Part shown: positions 1 through 6,372 of the stretch, piece after piece
How positions within the stretch are numbered: position 1 is the first letter of the stretch
Layout of the letters: each line of letters starts with the position of its first letter
From: Deltaproteobacteria bacterium
GTDB taxonomy: Bacteria > Desulfobacterota > Binatia > Binatales > Binataceae
Reading direction: 5' to 3'
Length of the DNA stretch: 7,680 bases
Assembly: GCA_021786815.1 (NCBI GenBank)
Contig: JAJYMR010000319.1
Span: 1-7,680, forward strand
Made by a program: the position numbers and the translations under genes
Notes under the pieces: generated by a model
The model's database searches: none
What the model saw: only the letters and a program-made list of their open reading frames with translations
What the model was told of the DNA's origin: nothing

Positions 1-2274
1 CGATCTCACCTTTATTCCAAGGTTGACTATCCGGTAGCCGTTGTTGCTCAGGATGATATCGACGAGGTTCTTGCCGATGTCATGGACGTCGCCCTTGACC
101 GTGGCGAGGATGATCCGGCCGCGCGTCAGGCTCTCGGTCTTCTCCATGTGCGGCTCGAGGTGCGCGACCGCGGCCTTCATCGCTTCGGCCGATTGCAGCA
201 CTTCCGCGACGATCATCTGGTTTGCGTTGAAGAGCCGTCCGACCTCGTCCATCCCCTTCATCAGCGGGCCGTTGATGATCTCGAGCGGCGCCATCGTCTT
301 GAGCGCGTCGTCGAGGTCCTCGAAAAGGCCATCCTTCGAGCCTTCCAGGATGTAGAACGCGAGGCGCTCGCCCAGCGGCAGCGAGCGATGCTGCTCGACG
401 GTCTTTTCCGTCTTGCGCGAGCGGAAATACGCGGCGAACGCGGCTATCGGATCGTCGCCGCGCCACCAGATCAGATCCTCGGCGAGACGGCGCTCATCTT
501 CGGGAATCGACGGATAGCGCTGGAGCTTCTCTGAGTTGACGATCGCGAGGTCCAGCCCCGCCTGCACGCAATGGTACAGCATCACGGCGTTCAGCACTTC
601 GCGTCCCGCCTCGGGCAGCCCGAAGGAGACGTTCGAGATGCCGAGAATCGTCCGCGCGCGCGGCATCGCCGTCTTGATCAGCCGGATACCCTCGATCGTT
701 TCGACGCCCGAGCCGATATAGTTGCGGTCTCCCGTGCCGACCGGAAACACCAGCGGGTCGAAGATGATGTCCTCGGGCTCGACGCCGTATTTCTCGGTGA
801 GAAGCTTGTACGAGCGCTCGGCGATTGCGAGCTTGCGCTGGCGCGTTATTGCCTGCGCCTGCTGCTTGTCCTCATCGATACATCCTACCACCAGCGCCGC
901 ACCGTAGCGGCGCGCAATCGGCACCACGCGACGAAAGCGCTCTTCGCCATCTTCGAGATTGATCGAGTTGATAATCGATTTGCCGGGCGTGCGCTTGAGC
1001 GCTTCCTCGATAACCGCCGCGTCGGTCGAGTCGATCACCAGCGGCACCTTGACCTTCTTGACCAACAGTTCGAGAAACCGCGTTACGTCGGCAACTTCGT
1101 TGCGGTCCGGGTCCTGGAGGCATACGTCGAGGATATGCGCTCCCTTGCGCACCTGAAGCCTTCCCACTTCGGCCGCTTCCTCGAACTTGCCCTCGGCGAT
1201 AAGCCGCTTGAACTTGCGACTGCCGAGCACATTGGTACGCTCGCCGACCACGGCCGGGCGCGTGCTATCGTCGATTACGAGGCTCTCGATTCCCGACACG
1301 ACCGAGCGCCTTAGCGAAACTCTCTGGCGCGGCCGTTTGCCTTCCAGCGCCTGGGCGAGAAGCCGGATATGCTCGGCCGTTGTGCCGCAGCATCCGCCCG
1401 CCAGGTTCACCCATCCGTTGTCGGCAAAGCGCGCGACCTTGGCCGCGAGCATCTCGGGCGTTTCGTTGTAATGCCCCTCCTCGTCGGGAAGCCCCGCGTT
1501 CGGCACGCATGCGACGTGGAACCGCGAGACGCCCGAGAGGGTGCGCAGATGGTCGGTCATGAAGTCGGGGCCCGTTGCGCAGTTGAGGCCCATCCAGAGC
1601 AGCTCGCGATGCGCGAGCGAGACGTAAAGCGCCTCGATATCCTGCCCTGCGAGGAGCGTGCCCATCGTCTCGACCGTGCCCGAGACCGCAACCGCAACCG
1701 GCACGCCGCTTTCGGCCACAGCCGCCTCGATTCCGAGCAGTCCCGCCTTACAGTTGAGCGTATCCTGCACGGTTTCGAGCAGCAGGATATCCGCGCCGCC
1801 CTCGATAAGGCCGAGAGCCTGCTCGCGATACGACTCGCGCAACTGGTCGAAAGTCACGCCGCCGGTCACCGAGATGCTCTTGGTCGTCGGGCCCATCGAG
1901 CCCGCCACGAAACGCGGCTTCCCGGGCGTGCTGAACGCGTCCGCCTCGGCCCGCGCGATCTCGGCGGCGCGCCGGTTGATCTCCCGCGCGCGCTCCTGGA
2001 GGCCGTACTCGGCAAGCACTATCGAGGTCGCGCCGAACGTGTCCGTCTCGACGATATCGGCGCCGACTTCCAGGTAGCCGCGATGCAACTCATGGATCCG
2101 GTTCGGGCGGGTGAGCACCAGGTTCTCGTTGCATCCTTCCAGCGCCGCGCCGCCGAAATCCTCGGGCCCGAGATGCATCTGCTGGATCGCGGTTCCGGTC
2201 GCACCGTCCAGAATGACGATGCGTTCGGCGAGGATTTCGCGAAGAAGCTTGATCCGTGATGCATCCGTAGCCAT
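1..2274 (-). CDS. metH: Cobalamin-dependent methionine synthase, N-terminal 758 codons (cut by left edge)
   Basis: Transfers a methyl group from 5-methyltetrahydrofolate through bound cobalamin to homocysteine, giving methionine and tetrahydrofolate in the cytoplasm. Reading the minus strand from ATG 2274 gives an unbroken frame of exactly 758 codons to base 1. Domains seen: homocysteine-binding barrel (about 1-320) with the zinc cysteines Cys232 (LNCATG) and Cys295/Cys296 (GGCCGT); pterin-binding barrel (about 340-600) opening with VGERTNV at 343-349; four-helix B12 cap (about 640-730) with GPLMKGMDEVG from 669; then the start of the B12-binding domain with DVHDIGKN, whose His731 is the lower cobalt ligand. 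The rest of that domain and any SAM-binding reactivation domain lie outside. The start is well fixed: AGGAA lies 6 bases upstream and an in-frame TAG lies four codons upstream. The pterin domain has the VCLQDPDRNE and IDSTD wording I associate with Gram-positive and deltaproteobacterial MetH rather than E. coli. The gene is divergent from the epimerase. Confidence 0.96.
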   Translation of the reverse strand, partial: MATDASRIKLLREILAERIVILDGATGTAIQQMHLGPEDFGGAALEGCNENLVLTRPNRIHELHRGYLEVGADIVETDTFGATSIVLAEYGLQERAREINRRAAEIARAEADAFSTPGKPRFVAGSMGPTTKSISVTGGVTFDQLRESYREQALGLIEGGADILLLETVQDTLNCKAGLLGIEAAVAESGVPVAVAVSGTVETMGTLLAGQDIEALYVSLAHRELLWMGLNCATGPDFMTDHLRTLSGVSRFHVACVPNAGLPDEEGHYNETPEMLAAKVARFADNGWVNLAGGCCGTTAEHIRLLAQALEGKRPRQRVSLRRSVVSGIESLVIDDSTRPAVVGERTNVLGSRKFKRLIAEGKFEEAAEVGRLQVRKGAHILDVCLQDPDRNEVADVTRFLELLVKKVKVPLVIDSTDAAVIEEALKRTPGKSIINSINLEDGEERFRRVVPIARRYGAALVVGCIDEDKQQAQAITRQRKLAIAERSYKLLTEKYGVEPEDIIFDPLVFPVGTGDRNYIGSGVETIEGIRLIKTAMPRARTILGISNVSFGLPEAGREVLNAVMLYHCVQAGLDLAIVNSEKLQRYPSIPEDERRLAEDLIWWRGDDPIAAFAAYFRSRKTEKTVEQHRSLPLGERLAFYILEGSKDGLFEDLDDALKTMAPLEIINGPLMKGMDEVGRLFNANQMIVAEVLQSAEAMKAAVAHLEPHMEKTESLTRGRIILATVKGDVHDIGKNLVDIILSNNGYRIVNLGIKVRS

Positions 2275-2292
2275 GCTAAGTTCCTATTCCAG

Positions 2293-2303
2293 CCCTGACA
2301 GGG
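2293..2303. repeat. 11-bp inverted repeat close to the metH start
   Basis: CCCTGACAGGG has perfect 5-bp arms around a central A. It lies 18 bases upstream of the metH start codon, just beyond its ribosome-binding site, where a repressor site or a small leader hairpin could act. It could also be chance. Confidence 0.35.
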
Positions 2304-2329
2304 GATTGCCTAGCTTATCCGAGTGCTAT

Positions 2330-2340
2330 TTGCGTCGCAA
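2330..2340. repeat. 11-bp inverted repeat in the divergent spacer
   Basis: TTGCGTCGCAA has perfect 5-bp arms around a central T. It sits in the AT-richer middle of the divergent spacer and overlaps the weak minus-strand -35-like hexamer proposed for metH. That position fits an operator, but no known binding consensus is recognised. Confidence 0.35.
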
Positions 2341-2384
2341 TTTTGGTTTCCGGGTCAGAAACCGGCTCGGTTTTGGAGCGTCCG

Positions 2385-3314
2385 ATGAGCCCGGCTGAGG
2401 CACAGAGGCTCGTGATGGTCACGGGAGGGGCCGGGTTTATCGGCTCCAACCTGGTCGACGCGCTCATCGAACGCGGATGCCGCGTGCGGGTCGTCGACAA
2501 CTTGGCAACCGGCCGTCGCGAGAACCTGGATCCGCGCGCCGAACTGGTCGAGGCCAATGTGCAGGACACGGCCACGCTCGCGCGGGCGATGAACGGCGTG
2601 GATTGCGTGTTCCACGTCGCCGCGCTTCCGCGAATACCGCTTTCGATCGCGCATCCGATGGAGACGCACATGGCCAACGCCGTCGGCACGCTGAGCACGC
2701 TAATCGCCGCGCGCGATTCGGGCGTTCGGCGCTTCGTCTTCTCGGGTTCGTCGTCGGTTTACGGCGATCAGCCGCGGATGCCGCTCTCCGAGACGATGGC
2801 GCCGAATCCGCTCAACCCGTACGCGCTTCAGAAGTACATGGGCGAGCAGTACACCCGCATGTTCCATCGGCTCTACGGGATGGAGACCCTGACGCTTCGC
2901 TACTTCAACGTGTACGGGCCGCGGATGACGACCGAGGGCGCGTACACGACCGTGATTGCGGCGTTCCTCAAGACGCGCAGCCAGTGCCGCCCGCTCGAAA
3001 TTCACGGCGACGGCGAGCAGACCCGCGATTTCACGCACGTAAGCGACGTGGTCGCGGCGAACCTGCTCGCGATGGATTGCGAGCGGGAGCGGGCCGACGG
3101 GCGCGCGCTCAATATCGGCTACGGGCGAAACGTGAGCGTCAACCGGATCGCGGCATTGATCGGCGGGCCGACGGTGCGGGCGGCGTCGCGCAAGGGCGAC
3201 ATGCGCGACACGCTCGCCGACAACTCGGCCGCACGCGCAACCCTCGGATGGACCCCGCGCATCTCGGTCGAGGAAGGCATCGCGGAACTACTCAAGGCCA
3301 ACGGCCCCGCCTAG
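2385..3314 (+). CDS. NAD-dependent epimerase/dehydratase of the extended SDR family (nucleotide-sugar enzyme)
   Basis: A 309-residue cytoplasmic Rossmann-fold enzyme, probably acting on a UDP- or other nucleotide-activated sugar. The glycine motif TGGAGFIG (13-20) binds NAD(P). SGSSSVYG (120-127) carries the catalytic Ser, and Tyr146 and Lys150 form YxxxK. RYFNVYGPR (172-180) and GDGEQTRDFTHV (208-219) are the substrate-side signatures shared by UDP-glucose and UDP-GlcNAc 4-epimerases and UDP-glucuronate decarboxylases. The length is typical of the family. ATG 2385 is chosen because GGAG stands 6 bases upstream; an in-frame TTG at 2343 would add 14 residues before the usual fold and has no such site. 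A later ATG at 2415 would leave no residues before the first strand. No glycosyltransferase or other sugar gene is adjacent, so the substrate cannot be named. Confidence 0.92.
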   Translation: MSPAEAQRLVMVTGGAGFIGSNLVDALIERGCRVRVVDNLATGRRENLDPRAELVEANVQDTATLARAMNGVDCVFHVAALPRIPLSIAHPMETHMANAVGTLSTLIAARDSGVRRFVFSGSSSVYGDQPRMPLSETMAPNPLNPYALQKYMGEQYTRMFHRLYGMETLTLRYFNVYGPRMTTEGAYTTVIAAFLKTRSQCRPLEIHGDGEQTRDFTHVSDVVAANLLAMDCERERADGRALNIGYGRNVSVNRIAALIGGPTVRAASRKGDMRDTLADNSAARATLGWTPRISVEEGIAELLKANGPA

Positions 3315-3371
3315 CGCGCTCAACGCCACCACTGGGTTAGGAGCAGCTATCTCCGCACCGCCGTTCTGTCG

Positions 3372-3409
3372 CTCGCCCGTTGTCCGGGAGAGGGCGGCGC
3401 GAAGCGCCG
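3372..3409. repeat. REP-like palindromic element made of two adjacent hairpins
   Basis: The first hairpin pairs CTCGCCCG (3372-3379) with CGGGAGAG (3385-3392) around a 5-base loop, with one mismatch. Two bases later CGGCGC (3395-3400) pairs perfectly with GCGCCG (3404-3409) around GAA. The string continues into GGGTGAGGGT. This arrangement, a GGGAGAGGG block, then a GGCGC-GAA-GCGCC hairpin, then GGGTGAGGG, resembles intergenic palindromic repeats that I recall recurring in many GC-rich proteobacterial genomes; this is from memory and was not searched. In this position it could stabilise or end the epimerase transcript. Confidence 0.65.
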
Positions 3410-3578
3410 GGTGAGGGTCCGCACCTCTGGAGCAATCTCAGATGCGGGCATCGTGCACCACATCAGCGCCCGAAAAGCCTGCCACACGCCGTTGTCTTGC
3501 GCCATCGGCCCGTGCTTCCCCAACCTCGGACATTAGCATATCCCCAACCGCGACTCTCTTCTTCTAATTTCCGCCGGA

Positions 3579-3590
3579 TTGTTGTAACAA
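3579..3590. repeat. Short inverted repeat upstream of the methyltransferase
   Basis: TTGTT and AACAA form perfect 5-bp arms around GT, ending 17 bases before the methyltransferase start codon. It is the most AT-rich patch of the gap, and the site could be an operator or part of a promoter. It is short enough to be chance. Confidence 0.25.
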
Positions 3591-3607
3591 ACGCCCGTGG
3601 CGCCGCG

Positions 3608-4408
3608 ATGAGCAACAATCCCTATTACAAGCAGCATTGGATCGATATCGAACCCGAACGGCACGAGGCCTACGACCAGATCCTCGCGTTCCATCCCGCG
3701 ATGGAACCGCTCCTGAAGCCGCTCGAACTCGCGCCCGGCCTTCGCGTCCTCGACGTCGGCTCCGGCCCCGGCCATACCGCGATGGAACTGGCGCGCCGCG
3801 TCGCTCCCTCGGGCAAGGTCACCGGCGTGGATATCAACGCCGATTTCGTCGAGCGGTCGAATCGCCGCGCGCGAGAGGCGGGAGTTCCGGCCGAGTTCGT
3901 CCGCAGCGGATTTCCTCCGCTCAATTTCCCCGACCGAAGCTTCGACCGCGTTTTCTGCAAGAACGTGCTCGAATACGTCGATTCGGCGGCGGACACTGTC
4001 GCCGAGATGGCGCGCGTCGCGGGCGCGGGCGCAGTCGTGGTGGCGACCGACAGCGATTGGGATATGATGGCTCTCGAAACCGGCGCGGGCACTGCCGATC
4101 TCAACGAGCGCGTGCTCGGCGCGGCGAAATCGATCGCGCTTAAGGAGCCTAAGATTGGTCGGCGGCTCTACGGTCTCTTCCGCGAGGCCGGCCTCACGGA
4201 TGTGAAGGTCGAAGTGATGGCCGCCGCGGACACGCTCGGGCGCTCGACGCCGATGCTTAAGGCGAGCTTCGCGCGTTATGCGCGTGATTCGGGACGGGTT
4301 ATGGAGCAGGAGGTGGCACAATGGCTCGCGAACATAAATCGAGCGATAGAGCGCGGAACCTTCCTGCTCGTTCTTCCGCAATTCATCGTTCGCGGCGTGA
4401 AACGATAA
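3608..4408 (+). CDS. Class I SAM-dependent methyltransferase (Methyltransf_11-like)
   Basis: A 266-residue soluble protein with the Rossmann-like SAM-binding fold. Motif I is LDVGSGPG at 48-55. The acidic end of strand 2 is VTGVDIN, with Asp75 expected to hold the ribose hydroxyls. PPLNFPDRSFDRVFCKNVLEYVDS follows, with FDRVF at 112-116, as motifs III-IV of the UbiE/COQ5-style group. The C-terminal 100 residues form the variable cap that sets the substrate, which I cannot name. ATG 3608 is used because homology-like sequence (NNPYYKQHW) starts there. The upstream extension to GTG 3380 is low-complexity and crosses the repeat element. No Shine-Dalgarno sequence is visible before ATG 3608, so translation may rely on a leaderless or weakly led transcript. 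The DUF1499 gene follows after 43 bp on the same strand, which suggests one transcript. Confidence 0.88.
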   Translation: MSNNPYYKQHWIDIEPERHEAYDQILAFHPAMEPLLKPLELAPGLRVLDVGSGPGHTAMELARRVAPSGKVTGVDINADFVERSNRRAREAGVPAEFVRSGFPPLNFPDRSFDRVFCKNVLEYVDSAADTVAEMARVAGAGAVVVATDSDWDMMALETGAGTADLNERVLGAAKSIALKEPKIGRRLYGLFREAGLTDVKVEVMAAADTLGRSTPMLKASFARYARDSGRVMEQEVAQWLANINRAIERGTFLLVLPQFIVRGVKR

Positions 4409-4451
4409 GCCGCACGGAAGCGCGGCGCGGACGAATCGAAAGGGGTACGGA

Positions 4452-5192
4452 ATGATACCGGCGTGGCTCGCCCTGATTGACGGGCTGATCGCGGCCTTCA
4501 TGGTCCTGGTCGGAATCGTGGGAGCGCATTTTTATTTCGTTGCGCCCTTCGTCGGCTTTCAGATATTCGTGCTCGGATTCTTTCTCGCGATCCTTGCCGT
4601 GTTCGTCGGGATAATCGCGGTCTTCGTGACCCGCAAGCCGCCGCGCAGAAGGGTTCGGCCGTACGCACTCATCGGACTGGTGCTTGGAGCCGTAATAGCG
4701 CTGCCCGTGGTGCTCAAAATCCTGAGCACTTCCAAATATCCCGCGATCAACGACATCACGACCGACGTGAACAACCCTCCCGAGTTCGTTCACGCTGAAC
4801 AACTTCCGGCAAATCGCGGACGCAACATGGCCTACGACAAGGCGCACTACGCCGAGGCGCAGGAAAGAGGTTACGGCAACGTCGCGCCGCTCCAGCTCAA
4901 GGCCGATCCGGGGACAGTGTTCACGCAAGTGCAGGCGATCGCGTCACGGATGCCCGACTGGGAAATCACCTACACCGATCCGAAGACCGACACGCTCGAA
5001 GGCGTCGCGACCTCGAGTCTCTTCCATTTCCAGGACGATTTCGTGATCCTGGTGCGGTCGGCGGACGGCGGCGGCAGCCTGGTCGAGATGCGGTCGAAGT
5101 CGCGCGACGGCATCGGCGATCTCGGCGTCAACTACAACCGGATCCAGGATTTCTTCACTCAGCTCAGACTCGAAGCCGCCGCCACGTCCTGA
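4452..5192 (+). CDS. DUF1499 domain protein with three N-terminal membrane helices
   Basis: A 246-residue membrane protein of unknown function. Three hydrophobic segments lie at about 8-30, 33-60 and 72-92. An Arg/Lys-rich loop (RKPPRRRVR) between the second and third is likely cytoplasmic by the positive-inside rule. The remaining soluble part matches the DUF1499 family by its signatures: YPAINDITTD from Tyr96, a W-x-I segment followed by an EGVATSSLFHFQDD stretch, and the closing RSKSRDGIGDLGVN (214-227) before an amphipathic helix. A GGGG-containing ribosome-binding site (4442-4445) lies 6 bases before ATG 4452. It follows the methyltransferase by 43 bp on the same strand, probably in one transcript. 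The family recurs as a small envelope-associated protein in many bacteria, but its role is not established and the neighbour does not reveal it. Confidence 0.87.
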   Translation: MIPAWLALIDGLIAAFMVLVGIVGAHFYFVAPFVGFQIFVLGFFLAILAVFVGIIAVFVTRKPPRRRVRPYALIGLVLGAVIALPVVLKILSTSKYPAINDITTDVNNPPEFVHAEQLPANRGRNMAYDKAHYAEAQERGYGNVAPLQLKADPGTVFTQVQAIASRMPDWEITYTDPKTDTLEGVATSSLFHFQDDFVILVRSADGGGSLVEMRSKSRDGIGDLGVNYNRIQDFFTQLRLEAAATS

Positions 5193-5222
5193 GCGCGCCC
5201 TATCGTCAGCGCAGGGGCGCGC
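5193..5222. terminator. GC-rich hairpin between convergent genes, possible two-way terminator
   Basis: GCGCGCCC (5193-5200) pairs perfectly with GGGCGCGC (5215-5222) around a 14-base loop. The stem begins directly after the DUF1499 stop codon and ends 9 bases before the stop of the convergent oxidoreductase gene, so it could serve both strands. There is no T-tract on either side, so it is not a textbook intrinsic terminator; it may be a pause or a 3'-end stabilising hairpin. Confidence 0.5.
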
Positions 5223-5231
5223 GCGAAACAG

Positions 5232-6170
5232 CTACTGCCTGAGCGCGCGAATCGTGCGCTTGATCGCGCTCATCCGATCCTCGTTGACCGGATTCGTAAA
5301 AACGATCGCGGTGCCGATTCCCGGCGCGGTCAGTTCCTGGAGCCGCTCGCGCACGCGGCTTTCCGGTCCAACCAGCAGCGCCGAATCAATCAGCGCTTCG
5401 CTGACCGCCTGCTGAGCGGCGGCGTCGTTGCCTTTCGCCTCGCGAATTCCCTCGATTTCCTTCTGAAAGCCCGAGCGCGCGAGCATATTGCCGTAAAACC
5501 TTAGCGCACCGTACCGCGAAAGCAGCTTGCGCGCGGGACGGCGCGCAGCCTCGATATCGTCGGAGATGAACGCAGTCGCAAACAGCGTCGGCTCGATCTC
5601 GGACGCATCGCGTCCCGCGGCCTTTGCCCCCTCGGCCAGTTCGCCCATCGCTTCCTTGACCCGTGCGGGCGGGAAGAAGTTGAAGATGACGCCGTCGGCC
5701 AATTCACCCGCCAGCTTGACCATCGGACGCGAAACCCCGGCGAGATAGATCGGAAGCCTGGTCGTGACCTGCGGCCCGGTGCGTTTTCCGTCGAGCGCCT
5801 TGCGCAGCGCCGCGACCGTCTCGCGCATCTTCGCCATCGGGTCGCCCATCTGGATTCCCAGCATCGTGTTCATTTCGCGATGGCCCGTGCCGAGGCCGAG
5901 GATGAACCGTCCGCCGGTGAATTCCTGCACCGCGGCGGCTTCGTTGGCGAGCAGCGCGGTATGGCGCAGATAGATGTTGGTAATCGCGGTGCCGAGCTTG
6001 ATGCGGCTCGTATGGAGCCCGAGCGCGAGCGAGTAGGCGAGCGAATCGTTGCCCGCTTCGGTGGTGAAGACGCCGGCAAGCCCGTTGTCCTCGGCCATCC
6101 GGGCGATTTCGATGAGAGCCTTGGGGGGAGTATCGGGAAGCGCCGAGATTGCGATTGCGAAATTGGCCAT
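5232..6170 (-). CDS. LLM-class (luciferase-like) flavin/F420-dependent oxidoreductase
   Basis: A 312-residue TIM-barrel oxidoreductase of the bacterial luciferase superfamily, resembling methylene-tetrahydromethanopterin reductase (Mer) and F420-dependent enzymes. Family signatures are GVFTTEAGND (33-42), TSRIKLGTAITNIYLRHT (54-71), GGRFILGLGTG (86-96), PIYLAGVSRPM (140-150) and ADGVIFN (158-164). The C-terminal RERLQELTAPGIGTAIVF is the usual last strand-helix unit. The cofactor (FMN or F420) and substrate cannot be decided from motifs alone. ATG 6170 (MANFAIAIS) is chosen because the first barrel strand starts there and AAAGGA lies upstream at a slightly long spacing of 11 bases. ATG 6209 would add 13 residues unlike the family and lacks a clear ribosome-binding site. 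It is divergent from hisH and convergent with the DUF1499 gene, so it is likely a single-gene transcript. Confidence 0.9.
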   Translation of the reverse strand: MANFAIAISALPDTPPKALIEIARMAEDNGLAGVFTTEAGNDSLAYSLALGLHTSRIKLGTAITNIYLRHTALLANEAAAVQEFTGGRFILGLGTGHREMNTMLGIQMGDPMAKMRETVAALRKALDGKRTGPQVTTRLPIYLAGVSRPMVKLAGELADGVIFNFFPPARVKEAMGELAEGAKAAGRDASEIEPTLFATAFISDDIEAARRPARKLLSRYGALRFYGNMLARSGFQKEIEGIREAKGNDAAAQQAVSEALIDSALLVGPESRVRERLQELTAPGIGTAIVFTNPVNEDRMSAIKRTIRALRQ

Positions 6171-6245
6171 GAGCGAACTGTTCCTTTCGTTGAGCCGAAA
6201 CAGTCCCATCCCGCGGCCTTGCCCGTCAAGCCTGAGACCGCGGCG

Positions 6246-6259
6246 CGAGCGCGCGCTCG
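6246..6259. repeat. 14-bp perfect palindrome in the LLM-hisH spacer
   Basis: CGAGCGCGCGCTCG is its own reverse complement. It sits 76 bases upstream of the oxidoreductase start and 114 upstream of hisH. The alternating GC core is common in this GC-rich sequence, so a regulatory role is only possible. Confidence 0.35.
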
Positions 6260-6268
6260 ATGCGGAGC

Positions 6269-6304
6269 ATGGCGTTTCAGAATCGGATAAAATTATGGCG
6301 TTTC
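6269..6304. repeat. Direct repeat ATGGCGTTTC, two copies 26 bp apart
   Basis: Exact 10-base copies lie at 6269-6278 and 6295-6304, flanking an AT-rich patch (GGATAAAATT) in the middle of the divergent spacer. The 26-base period is about two and a half helical turns. Paired sites of this sort can be activator or repressor sites; neither copy is part of a gene. Confidence 0.4.
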
Positions 6305-6323
6305 GCGACGGCTCGGCGACGCC

Positions 6324-6352
6324 TTGGGCCGTTGCGTGGTTACGGCTATGAT
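6324..6352 (+). promoter_or_regulatory. Candidate sigma-70-like promoter for hisHF
   Basis: TATGAT at 6347-6352 matches five of six bases of the -10 consensus, and TTGGGC at 6324-6329 gives a weak -35 with a 17-base spacer. Transcription would start near 6359, leaving a leader of about 14 bases that still contains the GGAG ribosome-binding site (6362-6365). The poor -35 makes this tentative. No his leader peptide rich in histidine codons or attenuator is visible. Confidence 0.35.
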
Positions 6353-6372
6353 TATTGGCCCGGAGCGCCCGG

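Larger units (their letters stand above)
2275..2384. promoter_or_regulatory. Divergent intergenic region between metH and the epimerase gene
   Basis: This 110-bp spacer must hold the promoters of both divergent genes. It is visibly more AT-rich than the genes around it in its 2325-2350 part. On the minus strand TTGCGA and TAAGCT stand 17 bases apart, a weak sigma-70-like pair for metH. On the plus strand TTGCCT and TATTTG are 15 bases apart, which is too short to be convincing. The ribosome-binding sites are clear: AGGAA (minus strand, 2281-2285) for metH and GGAG (2375-2378) for the epimerase. There is no room for, and no sign of, a cobalamin or SAM riboswitch ahead of metH. The assignment as a regulatory region rests on gene layout; the promoter hexamers are uncertain. 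Confidence 0.5.
3315..3607. other. Non-coding gap between epimerase and methyltransferase genes
   Basis: This 293-base stretch has no credible gene. An open frame from GTG 3380 runs into the methyltransferase, but its 76 extra residues are Arg/Pro-rich, match no fold and cover a repeat element. The gap holds the REP-like double hairpin at 3372-3409 and a short inverted repeat at 3579-3590 just before the next gene. The last 60 bases are more pyrimidine- and AT-rich, as expected for a promoter, but I see no convincing -35/-10 pair. No tRNA or terminator with a T-tract was seen. Confidence 0.6.

Noticed and set aside
571..2259. Long plus-strand open frames (571-1314 and 1369-2259) opposite metH
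   Set aside because: They are antisense to a clear metH frame with catalytic motifs, have Arg/His-rich composition without any fold signature, and arise from strong G/C third-position bias.
2275..2384. Cobalamin or SAM riboswitch upstream of metH
   Set aside because: The spacer is only 110 bp, shared with a divergent gene, and shows neither a B12-box-like segment nor the multi-stem layout of these riboswitches.
2477..3340. 287-codon plus-strand frame inside the epimerase gene in another frame
   Set aside because: It is extremely Arg-rich and covers the epimerase coding region, whose own frame carries the complete SDR motif set.
3380..3607. N-terminal extension of the methyltransferase to GTG 3380
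   Set aside because: The extra 76 residues are Arg/Pro-rich, encode no recognisable structure and begin inside the REP-like element; the family fold starts after ATG 3608.
3533..4501. 322-codon minus-strand frame opposite the methyltransferase
   Set aside because: It mirrors the methyltransferase and the start of the DUF1499 gene, is rich in Arg/His/Glu typical of antisense translation, and has no motif.
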